In this document: positions 52,222 through 62,501 of the stretch, piece by piece
Numbering within the stretch: the stretch's first letter is position 1
Layout of the letters: every line of letters begins with the position of its first letter
Assembly: GCF_900070205.1 (NCBI RefSeq)
Contig: NZ_FAOO01000010.1
Location: 1 to 64,000 of the forward strand
Source of the DNA: Candidatus Thermokryptus mobilis
Lineage (GTDB): Bacteria; Bacteroidota; Ignavibacteria; Kryptoniales; Kryptoniaceae
Direction: 5' to 3'
Length of the DNA stretch: 64,000 nucleotides
The notes under the pieces: model-generated
Seen by the model: only the letters and a program-made list of their open reading frames with translations
Database searches by the model: none
Told to the model about the DNA's origin: nothing
Translations under genes and position numbers: made by a program

Positions 52222-53007
52222 TTGGAAAAGGAACGCAAAGATAGCTCGGCTCGGCTGGGCAAGACATACGACTACATCCTAAATCAAATTGCCCAGCACG
52301 GGTCTTTATATTTTATTTTGATTGACCCGGACAAAACCAATTCAAATTTAAAAAAATTTGTACGCATTGCGACGGAATGCGGGGTTGATGGTTTTTTCAT
52401 CGGAAGTAGCCTGTTGCTATCCCAAAATTTTGAAAGATGCGTTAAAATCACAAAAGAAAATACCGATAAGCCGGTCATCATCTTCCCAGGGAGCATTTAT
52501 CAGATTTCAAAATTTGCCGATGCGATTCTTTTCCTTTCGGTTTTAACGAGCACAAACACCGAATTTATCATTGGACAACAAACGATCGCCTCCCCCATAA
52601 TTTTCAAATATCGCATTGAACCGATTTCAACAGCTTACCTTTTAATTGAATCAGGCAAGATGACATCAGCCACTTTTATAAGTCAAAGCAAGCCAATACC
52701 AAGAGATAAGCCAGAAATTGCAATCGCTTATGCATTAACAGCCCAATATCTCGGGATGAAATTGATTTACCTTGAAGCAGGCAGTGGAGCTGACAACAGC
52801 GTTCCGAACGAACTGATAAAAGCGATAAAGTCAACTGTTGAAACCCCATTAATCGTCGGCGGTGGGATAAAAAATCCGGAAAACGCCTATGAAAAAGCCA
52901 ATTCAGGAGCGGGGATAATAGTAACAGGAAACATACTTGAGGACACACCGCCCACAAAGATAAAAGGTTTGATATCGGATTTTGTGAGAGCAATACATAG
53001 AAAATAA
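52222..53007 (+). CDS. Geranylgeranylglyceryl phosphate synthase family protein (GGGPS/PcrB-like)
   Basis: TIM-barrel prenyltransferase of 261 residues. Landmarks are LIDPDKTN at the start, [11 protein letters not shown] (phosphate-binding) and [11 protein letters not shown]. In Archaea it joins geranylgeranyl diphosphate to glycerol 1-phosphate in ether-lipid synthesis. Bacterial members in FCB-group species belong to a group II and may make archaeal-type lipid precursors or heptaprenylglyceryl phosphate. Start is TTG with AAAGGGG seven bases before it. Whether true archaeal lipids are made cannot be said from this window. Confidence 0.9.
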   Translation: MEKERKDSSARLGKTYDYILNQIAQHGSLYFILIDPDKTNSNLKKFVRIATECGVDGFFIGSSLLLSQNFERCVKITKENTDKPVIIFPGSIYQISKFADAILFLSVLTSTNTEFIIGQQTIASPIIFKYRIEPISTAYLLIESGKMTSATFISQSKPIPRDKPEIAIAYALTAQYLGMKLIYLEAGSGADNSVPNELIKAIKSTVETPLIVGGGIKNPENAYEKANSGAGIIVTGNILEDTPPTKIKGLISDFVRAIHRK

Positions 53008-53020
53008 AAAACATCAAGAA

Positions 53021-53614
53021 ATGGACAAGATTAAATTCATAGAATCATCGTTAAACGAAAGCGCTGAGGTAAAGAAAAAAATTCTTTCTCACTGCACTGA
53101 GCAAATTCTAAAAGCTGTTGAGGTTATCTCAACTGCCTTTAAAAATGGGAAAAAGGTTTTGCTTTGTGGAAATGGTGGTAGCGCTGCTGATTCACAACAT
53201 ATCGCAACTGAATTTGTGATAAGATTAAACCCCAAAATAAAGCGCCCAGGGTTGCCAGCAATTGCAATCACAACAGATACATCTAATTTAACAGCTGGCG
53301 GAAACGATATCGGCTTTGAAAATACATTCGCAAGAACTGTTGAAGCGCTCGGTAATGAAGGAGATGTGCTAATCGGGATAAGTACAAGCGGAAACTCGGA
53401 AAATGTGATAAGAGCCATCAAAACAGCAAAAGAAAAAAACATGACAGTTATTGGATTACTTGGTAAAGACGGTGGAAGAATGAAAGAACTTTGCGATATA
53501 GCGATAGTCGTTCCTTCAAACAACACGCAGAGAATCCAAGAAGGACACATAACAATCGGACACATAATAAGCGAGCTTGTTGAAATTGAACTTTATGGCG
53601 AGCCGAAGGATTAA
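53021..53614 (+). CDS. gmhA: Phosphoheptose isomerase
   Basis: SIS-domain isomerase converting sedoheptulose 7-phosphate to D-glycero-D-manno-heptose 7-phosphate for lipopolysaccharide core. 197 residues: [50 protein letters not shown] and [15 protein letters not shown]. It converges on the outer-membrane protein gene with a four-base overlap. Confidence 0.95.
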   Translation: MDKIKFIESSLNESAEVKKKILSHCTEQILKAVEVISTAFKNGKKVLLCGNGGSAADSQHIATEFVIRLNPKIKRPGLPAIAITTDTSNLTAGGNDIGFENTFARTVEALGNEGDVLIGISTSGNSENVIRAIKTAKEKNMTVIGLLGKDGGRMKELCDIAIVVPSNNTQRIQEGHITIGHIISELVEIELYGEPKD

Positions 53615-55467
53615 ATCTTTATCTCAACTTGTAAACCAGCGCTGGCTTTCACATTCTCAAAAAACAACGACTCTGCGTATTTAAGCTGAATTGAAAGAAA
53701 CTTCCAATAACTATATTTCAAAACGAAATACCACCTCAATCCTTGACCGTAAAGCGGAATCAAAGAAACAACACCATCAAGATCATCTTCATATACATAA
53801 ATTCTTGATGAATAAGAATTGCTTCTGAAATGCGCTATCCGAGCATAAAATGTCAATCCATTGAAAACTTTCACCTTAACTCCCTGATAAATAACAAAGC
53901 CCGTCCCCTCACTGGTAAAACTCATCTTTAAAACTTCAATCCGACTTCTGAATGTAATACTCTGAAATTTGTTCTCAATCTCAATCCTGAAGTTTTTTCT
54001 CCTTTCATTCCCTTCGCTCAAAATTCTCCTCTCAAACTCATCATAAACCTTGATCCCTTTTGAAACAGATTTCTCTCGGATTAGAATCTTTGCTCTCATA
54101 TTTCTTGAAACAAAAATGCCAAGTTCAAGTCTATAGTCATATCCTTTTTTTGCGTCGTCAATCTCTGTCACAGGAAATGTAAAAATATCATAATAACCCC
54201 AAATGTAAAAACGGCTTAACTTAAACTTAACACTTGAATAAAATCCTTCTTCGTTCCACGACTCGCCATATCTCTCGCCAAATGTGTTTCCATTTATTGA
54301 GGTGAAATTAGGGTTCAAATTTCTATATTGAAAGGCGAGTTTTAAATTTTCAAAGTCAAAGGCAACTCCAGAGACGGCGCTGAAGTAAAGCCCGGATAGT
54401 GTCGCAAACTCGCCGAAAAAGTTCAATCTCTTAAACAAGAAATCCCACATAAAACTTGAATAAATTCCCCCTCCACCATATGGTCTTGATATTGAACTTG
54501 AGAAATCTTTATCAAATTTTTGGTAAGCGAAAGAAACACCCGTTACGAAATTTCTCCTACCATACACACCGAAAAAGCCATAGACATCCCTTTTCAAAAT
54601 ATCCCTTTGCCCCTTGTTTATGCCTGAAAAATCAATGTATCTAACAAGTCCAGTTGAGTCAAGTGAAGCGGGTATTTTTCTACTTGAATAAAAAACCGTT
54701 AAGTCAAAATTTTTAAACTTGGTTACAGCCACCGCTCCGAGGAACGGTTTAACCTCATCGGTTGATATATACCTTTCTGCGTAGTTTTCAACGCTTCTTT
54801 GAACTGGTGAAATCGCATCTGTTCCCTTTCCGAGCCCAACAGGTCGCCAAAATAAAATCCCCTGCCCAAATTGAAGAATGTAATTTCCAACTATAAACCT
54901 TCTCAAAATCCTTCCCCCCTTGTAATCAAAATAAAAGTTCACAAGTTCATCTATCCTTCTCTCCCCATAATCCTTCTCAATCACAAATCCACTGGAAAAA
55001 TTTGAATATGCAAGAAAGCCAAGTTGATATGTTTTAAAATCGTTGATAAAATTCCCCTTGACATTTCTAAATCCGCCTTTGTTCACGACCCTGCCCCTTA
55101 AGCGAACACCAAACCTTTCCCTTTGAATGTGACTGTTTCTGTAAAGCAAAAATTTCACCCTCTCGTCAATCCCCGGTATATCAAAGACCTGCTCTTTTCT
55201 CTTAAACCCGCCAATTTTATCTCTATACTCAACTATCTTTAAAGCATCCTCTCTTGATATAAACGGTATTTCAGTTAGATCGTCAACCTCAGCTCTGTTA
55301 AGTTCAATTCTGATAAATTCAATTTGTTCAATTATTTCATCAAGTTGTGAATCTTCTTCAACATTTTCAAAAAGCCCTTCTCCAACATCTTCAAGCGTGT
55401 CAATTTTAGCCTCTTGTGAAAAAAGAAATGCCGTATTTAAAATGAGGATTAAAACCGCCCATTTCAT
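53611..55467 (-). CDS. Helix-hairpin-helix outer-membrane barrel protein
   Basis: A 618-residue exported protein. Signal peptide about 1-17. Residues about 55-115 hold two ComEA-like helix-hairpin-helix motifs ([20 protein letters not shown] and [20 protein letters not shown]). The rest is beta-strand rich with aromatic Tyr/Phe alternation, fitting an outer-membrane barrel. Such fusions occur in Bacteroidota and Ignavibacteria; function unknown, with DNA or pilus contact as possibilities. Start overlaps the end of the upstream barrel gene by four bases. Confidence 0.82.
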   Translation of the reverse strand: MKWAVLILILNTAFLFSQEAKIDTLEDVGEGLFENVEEDSQLDEIIEQIEFIRIELNRAEVDDLTEIPFISREDALKIVEYRDKIGGFKRKEQVFDIPGIDERVKFLLYRNSHIQRERFGVRLRGRVVNKGGFRNVKGNFINDFKTYQLGFLAYSNFSSGFVIEKDYGERRIDELVNFYFDYKGGRILRRFIVGNYILQFGQGILFWRPVGLGKGTDAISPVQRSVENYAERYISTDEVKPFLGAVAVTKFKNFDLTVFYSSRKIPASLDSTGLVRYIDFSGINKGQRDILKRDVYGFFGVYGRRNFVTGVSFAYQKFDKDFSSSISRPYGGGGIYSSFMWDFLFKRLNFFGEFATLSGLYFSAVSGVAFDFENLKLAFQYRNLNPNFTSINGNTFGERYGESWNEEGFYSSVKFKLSRFYIWGYYDIFTFPVTEIDDAKKGYDYRLELGIFVSRNMRAKILIREKSVSKGIKVYDEFERRILSEGNERRKNFRIEIENKFQSITFRSRIEVLKMSFTSEGTGFVIYQGVKVKVFNGLTFYARIAHFRSNSYSSRIYVYEDDLDGVVSLIPLYGQGLRWYFVLKYSYWKFLSIQLKYAESLFFENVKASAGLQVEIKI

Positions 55468-56267
55468 TTTTCACCCAATCTTAATGCAATTGTAATTTGA
55501 TGTGTTAATCCAAGTATTTGATGTTTGTCAATTGAATAGTCAAGGTTAAAGATAAAGTATTTTATCCCGATCCCAGCTGAAAACCTTGTTGGGAAATTCA
55601 AAAGACCGATTCTCAAACAAAGCCATTTCTCCACTATATATTCAACGCCATATTTAAAGCTTTCACGCAACGCAAATACCTTTTCAACGGATGAAGAAAC
55701 GGTCAAATTTTCGTAAGGAACAAACGCCAATCCTATTTCAAGAACGCTCGGCAATTTTTCTTTTGCTTTGCCAATCCTTTCGGAGATCACATTTCTTAAC
55801 ACAAAACCGAAACGTAGAAACTTTACTGGGTTTGATATAAGACCTAAATCAAAACCAAGCCCACCGTCACCCCCATAATTTTTTATTGATATTAAATTGT
55901 AGCTCAAACTTCCACCGATGGAGAAAAACTTAAACTCCCTTGCGAATGCCAATTTAAGGATGAATTCGCGATAAAGTTCAAACCCAAAAATTCTTGCCCC
56001 CAAACCGAATTTGACGGGAAGCAAGGGTTCATAATAGGCTATACCTTTTTGTGAAAGTTCAGCAAGCTCAAATTGTGCAGGTATATACGAAAATGCTACT
56101 TCCCTTGTTCTTAAACTTGATATACCAGCTGGGTTATAGAAAATCGTCCATGGGTCGTTTGCGACAGCGACATAGCTTTTCAAAGCGAAAGCCCTCGCGC
56201 CGATAATTTCTTGTGAAAGAGAAAGCCCTTGGAATAGAAAAAACACAATCAAAATTTTCAATCTCAT
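55464..56267 (-). CDS. PorV/PorQ-like outer-membrane protein
   Basis: A 268-residue exported beta-barrel with signal peptide (about 1-19). The N-terminal mature part has ARAFALKSYVAVANDPWTIF followed by YNPAGIS, the landmark of the PorV/PorQ-UPF0164 group. The ATG at 56265-56267 is chosen, as an in-frame upstream extension overlaps the TauE gene. It is next to the helix-hairpin-helix barrel gene and likely belongs to its envelope complex. PorV-like proteins serve type IX secretion in some Bacteroidota, but no other such gene is here. Confidence 0.85.
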   Translation of the reverse strand: MRLKILIVFFLFQGLSLSQEIIGARAFALKSYVAVANDPWTIFYNPAGISSLRTREVAFSYIPAQFELAELSQKGIAYYEPLLPVKFGLGARIFGFELYREFILKLAFAREFKFFSIGGSLSYNLISIKNYGGDGGLGFDLGLISNPVKFLRFGFVLRNVISERIGKAKEKLPSVLEIGLAFVPYENLTVSSSVEKVFALRESFKYGVEYIVEKWLCLRIGLLNFPTRFSAGIGIKYFIFNLDYSIDKHQILGLTHQITIALRLGEK

Positions 56268-56286
56268 AAATAAACGAATTTTGATT

Positions 56287-57033
56287 TTAAACTTCCCTAA
56301 CAAAGAAAAAAATTGAAAACACGACAAGGAAAATACCATAAGCAATTTCAAGTGTTTCGTTCTTTAGCCTAACTGCCAGCTTTGCTCCAAAATTTGCAAA
56401 TGGGATTGAAGTTAAAACAAGCACCAAAAGAAGCTTTAAATCAATATGTCCGAGCAAAAAATGAACCACAGTTCCAGGTATCGCAAAAAATGGAATCACG
56501 AAAAGAGAAGTCGCAAATGCGCTTTTGATATCCATCTTTAAAGCTTTAACATAGAATGGGACAAGCATAACTCCACCACCATTTGCAAGGAAACCAGAAA
56601 TCAACCCAATAAGCCCACTAAGAGAGATTAAAACAAATCTATTAACCTTCCCCTCCGCTTCCGTTTTAAACACATCCTTCCTAAAAAGAAAACTCAAACC
56701 AACTGTAAAAACAAAAACAGCTGTTGAAAGCATCAAAAATTTACCACTGACCAACCTGGTTAAAATTGCGCCAATGAGAACGAAAGGGAAACCGAAAATT
56801 ATCGTAACTTTTGCTACATTGAAGTTTATTAAACCCCTCTTATGATAAACAAGCGAAGCAGAAACCGCTGAGGGTATAACAACTGGTAGTGGTGTTGCGA
56901 GCGCAAATGTTGGTTTGACCCCGATAATCGTTCTAAGGAGAGGGGTTGCGATACTACTCCCACCAAGACCGAACATCCCGGAGAGAAAACCGATAAGAAT
57001 CCCCGTTAAAACTTCCTCTAACAAGTTAAACAT
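56287..57033 (-). CDS. TauE/SafE-family sulfite exporter-like permease
   Basis: A 248-residue membrane protein with about eight hydrophobic helices. The family mark is GILIGFLSGMFGLGGSS and a second copy, ISGFLANGGGVMLVP. Members export or take up sulfite, sulfoacetate or related anions; the substrate here is unknown. It precedes the barrel gene by 19 bases. Confidence 0.9.
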   Translation of the reverse strand: MFNLLEEVLTGILIGFLSGMFGLGGSSIATPLLRTIIGVKPTFALATPLPVVIPSAVSASLVYHKRGLINFNVAKVTIIFGFPFVLIGAILTRLVSGKFLMLSTAVFVFTVGLSFLFRKDVFKTEAEGKVNRFVLISLSGLIGLISGFLANGGGVMLVPFYVKALKMDIKSAFATSLFVIPFFAIPGTVVHFLLGHIDLKLLLVLVLTSIPFANFGAKLAVRLKNETLEIAYGIFLVVFSIFFFVREV

Positions 57034-57040
57034 TTAAATG

Positions 57041-57892
57041 TCAAATTTTCTTTGAAAAGAAAAGTCCGAAAAAGGCAAACCTTGGTGTCAATCTAACTGC
57101 AGGAGCTGGTAGGTGAATGTAATTCAAATTTTTCTTTATCAATCCCCACAGCCATCCATCCCCGGGTAATTTTTCAAGGTCATAGTCAAGTGAAATATAA
57201 AATTCCCTTATTCCGCCTCCCCTTCCATCAAGGTCCCTTACACCATATCCAACAGCTAGGTTTAAAAAACTGGGATAAGATTTTTTAATTTTCTCGGGCA
57301 AGAAATTAACAACTGATATAGAAAGCCACATAGTTTGTCCCTCGTGGTCGTCAATGAAAATTTTCTTTTGTCCACTTTTAAGTTGACTTGTTGGGATATA
57401 GCTCCACTTGAAATTAAAATTTTTCAAGACCGGGAAATAACTCTGCGCAACTGGATACCAAGCCCCCAATATATTTGCTCCTGCATCTCCTGGGCTAAAT
57501 CCCCAGTCCGTTGCAAAGCCATCTTCAAATTCAACATATAATCCAAAAATTGAACCAAGCAAAGCACCATAAATCATTGACTTCCCTTTTTCAACCCCAG
57601 CCCATTGGAGGGAAGACGAAAACAAATTTGAAATCAAATTCGCCCCATAAAAATGTCCAATCTTGTCAATGTTAAGTGCATATTCCCAGTCGTTTACAAT
57701 ATGAAAAGACCGCCTTTGCCCACTCCACCAAGCATTTTTTTGATAGACATGTATCACAGCCATCGTCCCAGCGGTTCCAACGCCAACAAAAGCAAGTTTT
57801 GTATAGTTAATACTACTTGAAGATTTAGTTGAATCAGCGTCTGCACAATATGAAAAAGGTGACAGAAATAAAAGAAGAAAGAAATAAATCAT
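57041..57892 (-). CDS. DUF2279-family exported protein
   Basis: A 283-residue protein with a signal peptide (about 1-18 from the ATG at 57890-57892) and a lipoprotein-like Cys at about position 16, in SYCADADS. Membrane-associated segments and family landmarks are WEYALNIDKIGHFYGANL, GFSPGDAGANILGAW and SYIPTSQLK. A TTG three codons upstream overlapping the GH57 stop is an alternative. Function unknown. Confidence 0.8.
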   Translation of the reverse strand: MIYFFLLLFLSPFSYCADADSTKSSSSINYTKLAFVGVGTAGTMAVIHVYQKNAWWSGQRRSFHIVNDWEYALNIDKIGHFYGANLISNLFSSSLQWAGVEKGKSMIYGALLGSIFGLYVEFEDGFATDWGFSPGDAGANILGAWYPVAQSYFPVLKNFNFKWSYIPTSQLKSGQKKIFIDDHEGQTMWLSISVVNFLPEKIKKSYPSFLNLAVGYGVRDLDGRGGGIREFYISLDYDLEKLPGDGWLWGLIKKNLNYIHLPAPAVRLTPRFAFFGLFFSKKI

Positions 57893-57894
57893 CC

Positions 57895-60024
57895 TCAAAT
57901 TTTACGGAATATATTTCTAATTTCAACATTCCATTCCCTGCTGAGCTTTATGTTCCAATGCAGGAGTATCACCGAACCCTGATAAACTCTCTCAAACCCC
58001 GCCTCGGATAAAGAAACCGTCTCAATCGGAAACCTCCACACATTTGCGAATTTATCAAGATAAAAATTCATATCAACACCCAGCCACTTATCAACAACTC
58101 CAAAAGAAGTCACATCTTCAACCTCCCCAATACTTGCCAATTTTGAATCATCAACTTCATATCCCACGAAATAAAAATACCTGTCATCTGAATTCGGCGC
58201 GAGGAAATTACAAACGAATTCAACCCCAAACCACAAATCAATCTCTTCTTCCTCAAGATTTTCAAGTTTATACCTAAACAGAACTTCGGTTGAATTTTTA
58301 TCAATTATGATCTTCTTCTGCAAGCGTAAATTCTTTCGCTCATTCTCAACCCACACATGCCCATCTCTTGAAAGTGTAATCTCAATTACCCCATGCCTGA
58401 GCTCAACATCTGCCCTATAAGGTTGATTCACAAAATTGCCTTGCTCTGGATATTTACATTGATAAAAATTTTCAATTGTCGTTTCAGCCCCAAAGAAATG
58501 ATCAATTAAACTACCACGCCTATACCAGTCATAATGCAAAAACTTTTCCAACCCCTCTTCTTTAGCAGTTAACATATCATGTATACTTGCAACACCCTGA
58601 TTGTTCGGATTGTTCATCTCTTTTGAAAGTTGCAAAAGCTTTTCGTGATAACCCTCTTTTTTTCTTGTCATCACATCTGTTATGTTAAATTCAGCTGGTT
58701 TAAAATCAAGTTCAAAAATTTGACCACCATAATTCGGATTGATATAGACATTAAAATTTGGCGTCTCAACTATTAGCTCTTCTTTACCATCCTTGTCAAA
58801 GTCAGTGAATTCATACTTTATGATTTTCTTCCTCTCAACCTTATCAAGTTCGTTCTCTGCGCTTATCAAGTTTCTATATGCTGTTGACCTCAAACTCGTC
58901 AGATAAAGACCGCCGAAAATCCCGTGCCAATATGGATCATTGCACTGCGCCCTCCATACCTTTTCAAGCGCGGATTTGACATCTTTTCCTTTCGCCTGGA
59001 GCTTTCTAGCCCTTTCAGATACCCTTAACATTTTCTTGTGAAGATTGTTTGCCTCGGGATACTTAACGAGAAAATTTCTCCAAAAACCGCCTCTGAAAAA
59101 TCTTGAATATTGCTCATACATCCCCTCTTCCTTTAAATGCTCTTCAAGTTTCTCATAATCAAGGTATGCATCTGCTGGCAAAGCCCAATGCATCATCTCA
59201 GCGTATGAGGCGTTCGGAAGATAAATTCTCCCTATGGGTTTAATTTTATCAAGCACCTCCGAAAAGTGAAGTATATTAATCCAATCGCTATTTTCTTCAA
59301 GTGCGCAGAAAAATTCCTCAAGCCAGCCATCATCGTAAACATGCTTATAAGTATTTGGCCAAACGCCGAACTTTTCCCCATCATCAGCATAAACTATAAC
59401 TCTATCTCCTTCCTCGGTTGCAATTTCCCTGAGGTAATCAATCGTCTTCTCAACCGCTTGGAAAGGAATCGTATACCTTAACATTTTGCTTATCGGAAAT
59501 ATATTAACCGTAAAGCCCTGTTCCTCGGTTATATAATAACCAAGCAATTGGTCACCTACAAGCCCCGCATATCTAAAGTGTGTATCGTCAATTATAACAT
59601 ACTTAACACCAGCTTGAGAAATGAACTTAACGATGTGCTGTTCCCAAACCCTTTCAGCAAGCCACATTCCAACTGGAACCTTGCCGAAATGTTCCTCTAT
59701 GAAATCAGAAAGTTTCCTTATTTGATCAAATTTATCTTGATCGGGTATAATAGCAAGTATCGGCTCATAAAAACCACCAGTCATCAACTCAACCTGACCG
59801 TTATCAACGAGAGATTTAAGTTGCTCCAAAAACTCCGGATGATTTTTCAAGATCCATTCAAATAAAATTCCAGTGTAGTGCTGTGCGAGTTTAATTTTCG
59901 GATGTCGCGCAAGTATCTCAATAAAGGGCTTGTAAGCGGAATTATAAGCATGCTCAAATACGAAATCAAAATTTCCAGATGGTTGATGATTGTGAATTCC
60001 AAGGACTAGGTTGATTTTTTTCAC
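57895..60024 (-). CDS. GH57-family 4-alpha-glucanotransferase/alpha-amylase-like enzyme
   Basis: A 709-residue glycoside hydrolase of family 57. N-terminal barrel starts LVLGIHNHQPSGNFD (HxHQP motif); nucleophile Glu in WLAERVWEQ and acid/base Asp in YADDGEKFGVWP. The C-terminal half has the DUF1925/DUF1926-type beta domains of the Thermococcus glucanotransferase. Acts on starch or glycogen; common in thermophiles. Starts with GTG next to AAAGG. It follows lysS by 26 bases and overlaps the next gene slightly. Confidence 0.92.
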   Translation of the reverse strand: MKKINLVLGIHNHQPSGNFDFVFEHAYNSAYKPFIEILARHPKIKLAQHYTGILFEWILKNHPEFLEQLKSLVDNGQVELMTGGFYEPILAIIPDQDKFDQIRKLSDFIEEHFGKVPVGMWLAERVWEQHIVKFISQAGVKYVIIDDTHFRYAGLVGDQLLGYYITEEQGFTVNIFPISKMLRYTIPFQAVEKTIDYLREIATEEGDRVIVYADDGEKFGVWPNTYKHVYDDGWLEEFFCALEENSDWINILHFSEVLDKIKPIGRIYLPNASYAEMMHWALPADAYLDYEKLEEHLKEEGMYEQYSRFFRGGFWRNFLVKYPEANNLHKKMLRVSERARKLQAKGKDVKSALEKVWRAQCNDPYWHGIFGGLYLTSLRSTAYRNLISAENELDKVERKKIIKYEFTDFDKDGKEELIVETPNFNVYINPNYGGQIFELDFKPAEFNITDVMTRKKEGYHEKLLQLSKEMNNPNNQGVASIHDMLTAKEEGLEKFLHYDWYRRGSLIDHFFGAETTIENFYQCKYPEQGNFVNQPYRADVELRHGVIEITLSRDGHVWVENERKNLRLQKKIIIDKNSTEVLFRYKLENLEEEEIDLWFGVEFVCNFLAPNSDDRYFYFVGYEVDDSKLASIGEVEDVTSFGVVDKWLGVDMNFYLDKFANVWRFPIETVSLSEAGFERVYQGSVILLHWNIKLSREWNVEIRNIFRKI

Positions 60025-60050
60025 CTTTAAATTTCAAAATTTTGTTTTCA

Positions 60051-61583
60051 CTATTTTTCAGGTCTCATATGTGGGAAAAGTATGACATCGCGAATGGTTT
60101 TCTGATTGGTTAAAATCATCACAAGCCGATCAATCCCTATACCAAGCCCAGCTGTTGGTGGCATACCATATTCAAGAGCTCTTATAAAATCCTCATCTAT
60201 GGTCATCGCTTCTTCATCCCCTTGTGCCCTTAAACGCGCCTGTTCTTCAAACCTATATCTTTGATCAATCGGGTCGTTCAACTCGCTGAAAGCATTGCAG
60301 ACCTCCATGCCTGAAATTATAACCTCAAACCTTTCAACAAGATGTGGTTTGCTTCTATGTCTTTTCGCAAGCGGTGACATCTCAATTGGATAATCAATCA
60401 CAAATGTCGGCTGTATCAAGTTCGGTTGAACCAGCTCTGAAAAAATCTCATCAATTATCTTCCCGACCCCAATTTTTGAAGAAACATCAACATTAAGTCG
60501 CCTCGCTATGGCACGAAGTTCATCTTCACTTTTCCCTTCAAGATTTTCACCCGTGTACTGCTTCAACAACTCAAACATCGGAACTCTCCTCCAAGGCGGG
60601 GTCAAATCAATTTCATTATCACCAAACTTTATCCTTGAAGTTCCATTAACACGCAAACAAACATTGTAAATCAAACTCTCCGTAAACTCCATCATCCAAT
60701 TGTAATCCTTGTACGCCACATAAAGTTCAAGCATTGTAAACTCCGGATTGTGCATCCTGTCCATACCCTCATTTCTAAAATCCTTGCCTATTTCATAAAC
60801 ACCATCAAAGCCACCAACGATTAATCTCTTTAAGTAAAGTTCATCTGCAATGCGAAGATACAAATCCATATCAAGCGCATTATGATGCGTTACAAAAGGT
60901 CTAGCTGTTGCACCACCATAAACTGGCTGAAGGATTGGCGTTTCAACTTCAATGTAACCATGTGAATCAAGTATCTCCCTTATAGTGCTTATTATCTTCG
61001 CACGCTTTATGAAAACCTGCTTCACTTCCGGATTTACGATCAAATCAACATATCTTTGCCTGTATCTCATCTCCTTATCCGTGAAGGGGTCATAAACAAT
61101 CCTATTGCCGTGTTCGTCTATCTTTTCTTTTACTACTGGAAGCGGTCTAATTGATTTGGCAAGAATTTGATAGTCATCAACTTTGACAGTCACTTCACCG
61201 GTGCGGGTCCTGAAAACCTCACCCCTAACGCCAATTATATCTCCAATGTCAAGCAACTTCAAAATATCATACTTTTCCCCAAGCACATCTTTTTTGAAAT
61301 AAATTTGAATTTTCCCCTTTGAATCTTGAATATGCGAAAATGTCGCCTTTCCCATTCGTCTTATTGACATAATTCGCCCAGCAATTGAAACACTCATCGG
61401 GGGATCTTCATCTCGGAAATTTCTTAAAATTTCATCAGAATAAGCATTAACCGGATACTCATAAGGATAAGGGTTAATCCCAAGTCTTTTCAACTCTTCA
61501 AGCTCCTCAAGTCGCCTCTTCATAAGTTGATTGAACTCTTCCCAATATTGAAACTTAAGCTCGTCCTGCAAAGCAATTCGCAA
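60051..61583 (-). CDS. lysS: Lysyl-tRNA synthetase, class II
   Basis: Charges tRNA-Lys. 510 residues: OB-fold anticodon domain (about 55-160, [20 protein letters not shown]), motif 2 [20 protein letters not shown], and motif 3 [16 protein letters not shown]. The start is unclear: TTG at 61583 (used here), TTG at 61571 or ATG at 61523 all keep the family core; the upstream helix [12 protein letters not shown] looks coding. Confidence 0.94.
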   Translation of the reverse strand: MRIALQDELKFQYWEEFNQLMKRRLEELEELKRLGINPYPYEYPVNAYSDEILRNFRDEDPPMSVSIAGRIMSIRRMGKATFSHIQDSKGKIQIYFKKDVLGEKYDILKLLDIGDIIGVRGEVFRTRTGEVTVKVDDYQILAKSIRPLPVVKEKIDEHGNRIVYDPFTDKEMRYRQRYVDLIVNPEVKQVFIKRAKIISTIREILDSHGYIEVETPILQPVYGGATARPFVTHHNALDMDLYLRIADELYLKRLIVGGFDGVYEIGKDFRNEGMDRMHNPEFTMLELYVAYKDYNWMMEFTESLIYNVCLRVNGTSRIKFGDNEIDLTPPWRRVPMFELLKQYTGENLEGKSEDELRAIARRLNVDVSSKIGVGKIIDEIFSELVQPNLIQPTFVIDYPIEMSPLAKRHRSKPHLVERFEVIISGMEVCNAFSELNDPIDQRYRFEEQARLRAQGDEEAMTIDEDFIRALEYGMPPTAGLGIGIDRLVMILTNQKTIRDVILFPHMRPEK

Positions 61584-61645
61584 TTTTTGTTTTTTATTGT
61601 TTTTAATTTAATTAAATTTGCATAAAAAATGAAACCGCTTCCAAA

Positions 61646-61855
61646 ATGAAAATTTCAACCAAAACATTCAACCTGATAACTTACATAAGCTTGGCAATTC
61701 TCGTCATCCTGCTAATTGGAATGCTTACAAGGGTGATACCGCCTAAATACTATCTTCATGCTTTAACAGTTGCAATCGCATTGTTCATACTTAGGATTTT
61801 CCTCAGAATTCAAATGTATCTACAATCAAAATCGTCAAAGCGAAATGAAAATTAA
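61646..61855 (+). CDS. Small two-helix membrane protein
   Basis: A 69-residue protein with two predicted transmembrane helices (about 11-28 and 37-55) and a basic C-terminus (KSSKRNEN). It is divergent from lysS and its stop overlaps the aldolase start by 11 bases, so the pair looks coupled. No family recognised. Confidence 0.6.
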   Translation: MKISTKTFNLITYISLAILVILLIGMLTRVIPPKYYLHALTVAIALFILRIFLRIQMYLQSKSSKRNEN

Positions 61856-62501
61856 AGAGAAATTAATTGAGGAAATCGTTGAAATATCGCACCTGATTTA
61901 TAAAAAGGGCTTCGTATCCTCAACCGACGGCAATATCTCAGCTAAACTCCCGAATGGAAATATACTTTGCACTGCGACATCCGTCAATAAAGGCGAGGTC
62001 AAAAAATCACATATCGTTGAGGTAAATCCAACAGGCGAAGTAGTTTATGGAATTTACAAGCCGTCAACCGAAATAAAAATGCATCTTTTCATTTATCAGC
62101 GTCGCGATGATGTTAAAGCGATAATTCATGCTCATCCACCGTTTGCCACCGCTTTCGCAACCACAGGGCTCTCGCTTGAGGGCTATGTCTTACCCGAGGT
62201 GATTATAAACCTTGGTAAAATACCGCTTGCTAAATATGCTACCCCATCAACCGAAGAAGTTCCATTGTCAATAGAGCCGTTTGTTGAAAAACACGATGCA
62301 TTTCTCCTTCAAAATCATGGCGCGGTTACGCTTGGCTCAAGCTTGAAAGATGCCTACTTTAAAATGGAAAAACTTGAACACTATGCAATGATAATTTTAC
62401 TTGCGAGAATCCTTGGCGGTGAAAAAAATCTATCACAGGAGGAAATTGCAAAACTTTCAGAAATAAGCTTAAAATCATACGGGAAAAAGATAAGTATATG
62501 A
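61845..62501 (+). CDS. Class II aldolase/adducin family protein (FucA-like)
   Basis: A 218-residue zinc-dependent aldolase-type protein similar to L-fuculose 1-phosphate aldolase or ribulose 5-phosphate epimerase. Catalytic Glu is in STEIKMH, zinc His in IIHAHPPFATAFA and third His in LQNHGAVTLG. FucA-type aldolases feed some microcompartment pathways (fucose/rhamnose), but this gene is 38 kb from the shell genes. The ATG at 61845 is used. Its TGA overlaps the ddl start by four bases. Confidence 0.9.
   Translation: MKIKEKLIEEIVEISHLIYKKGFVSSTDGNISAKLPNGNILCTATSVNKGEVKKSHIVEVNPTGEVVYGIYKPSTEIKMHLFIYQRRDDVKAIIHAHPPFATAFATTGLSLEGYVLPEVIINLGKIPLAKYATPSTEEVPLSIEPFVEKHDAFLLQNHGAVTLGSSLKDAYFKMEKLEHYAMIILLARILGGEKNLSQEEIAKLSEISLKSYGKKISI

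Noticed and set aside
55464-56267. Type IX secretion locus suggested by the PorV/PorQ-like protein
   Set aside because: No other type IX gene or C-terminal sorting domain was recognised in the window, so only the single protein is called.
61770-61844. Longer N-terminus of the class II aldolase
   Set aside because: It lies within the small membrane protein gene in another frame and matches nothing in the family; the ATG at 61845 fits the family start.
61845-62501. Microcompartment aldolase linked to the shell genes
   Set aside because: It is 38 kb away and in an operon with ddl; a link would be speculation.
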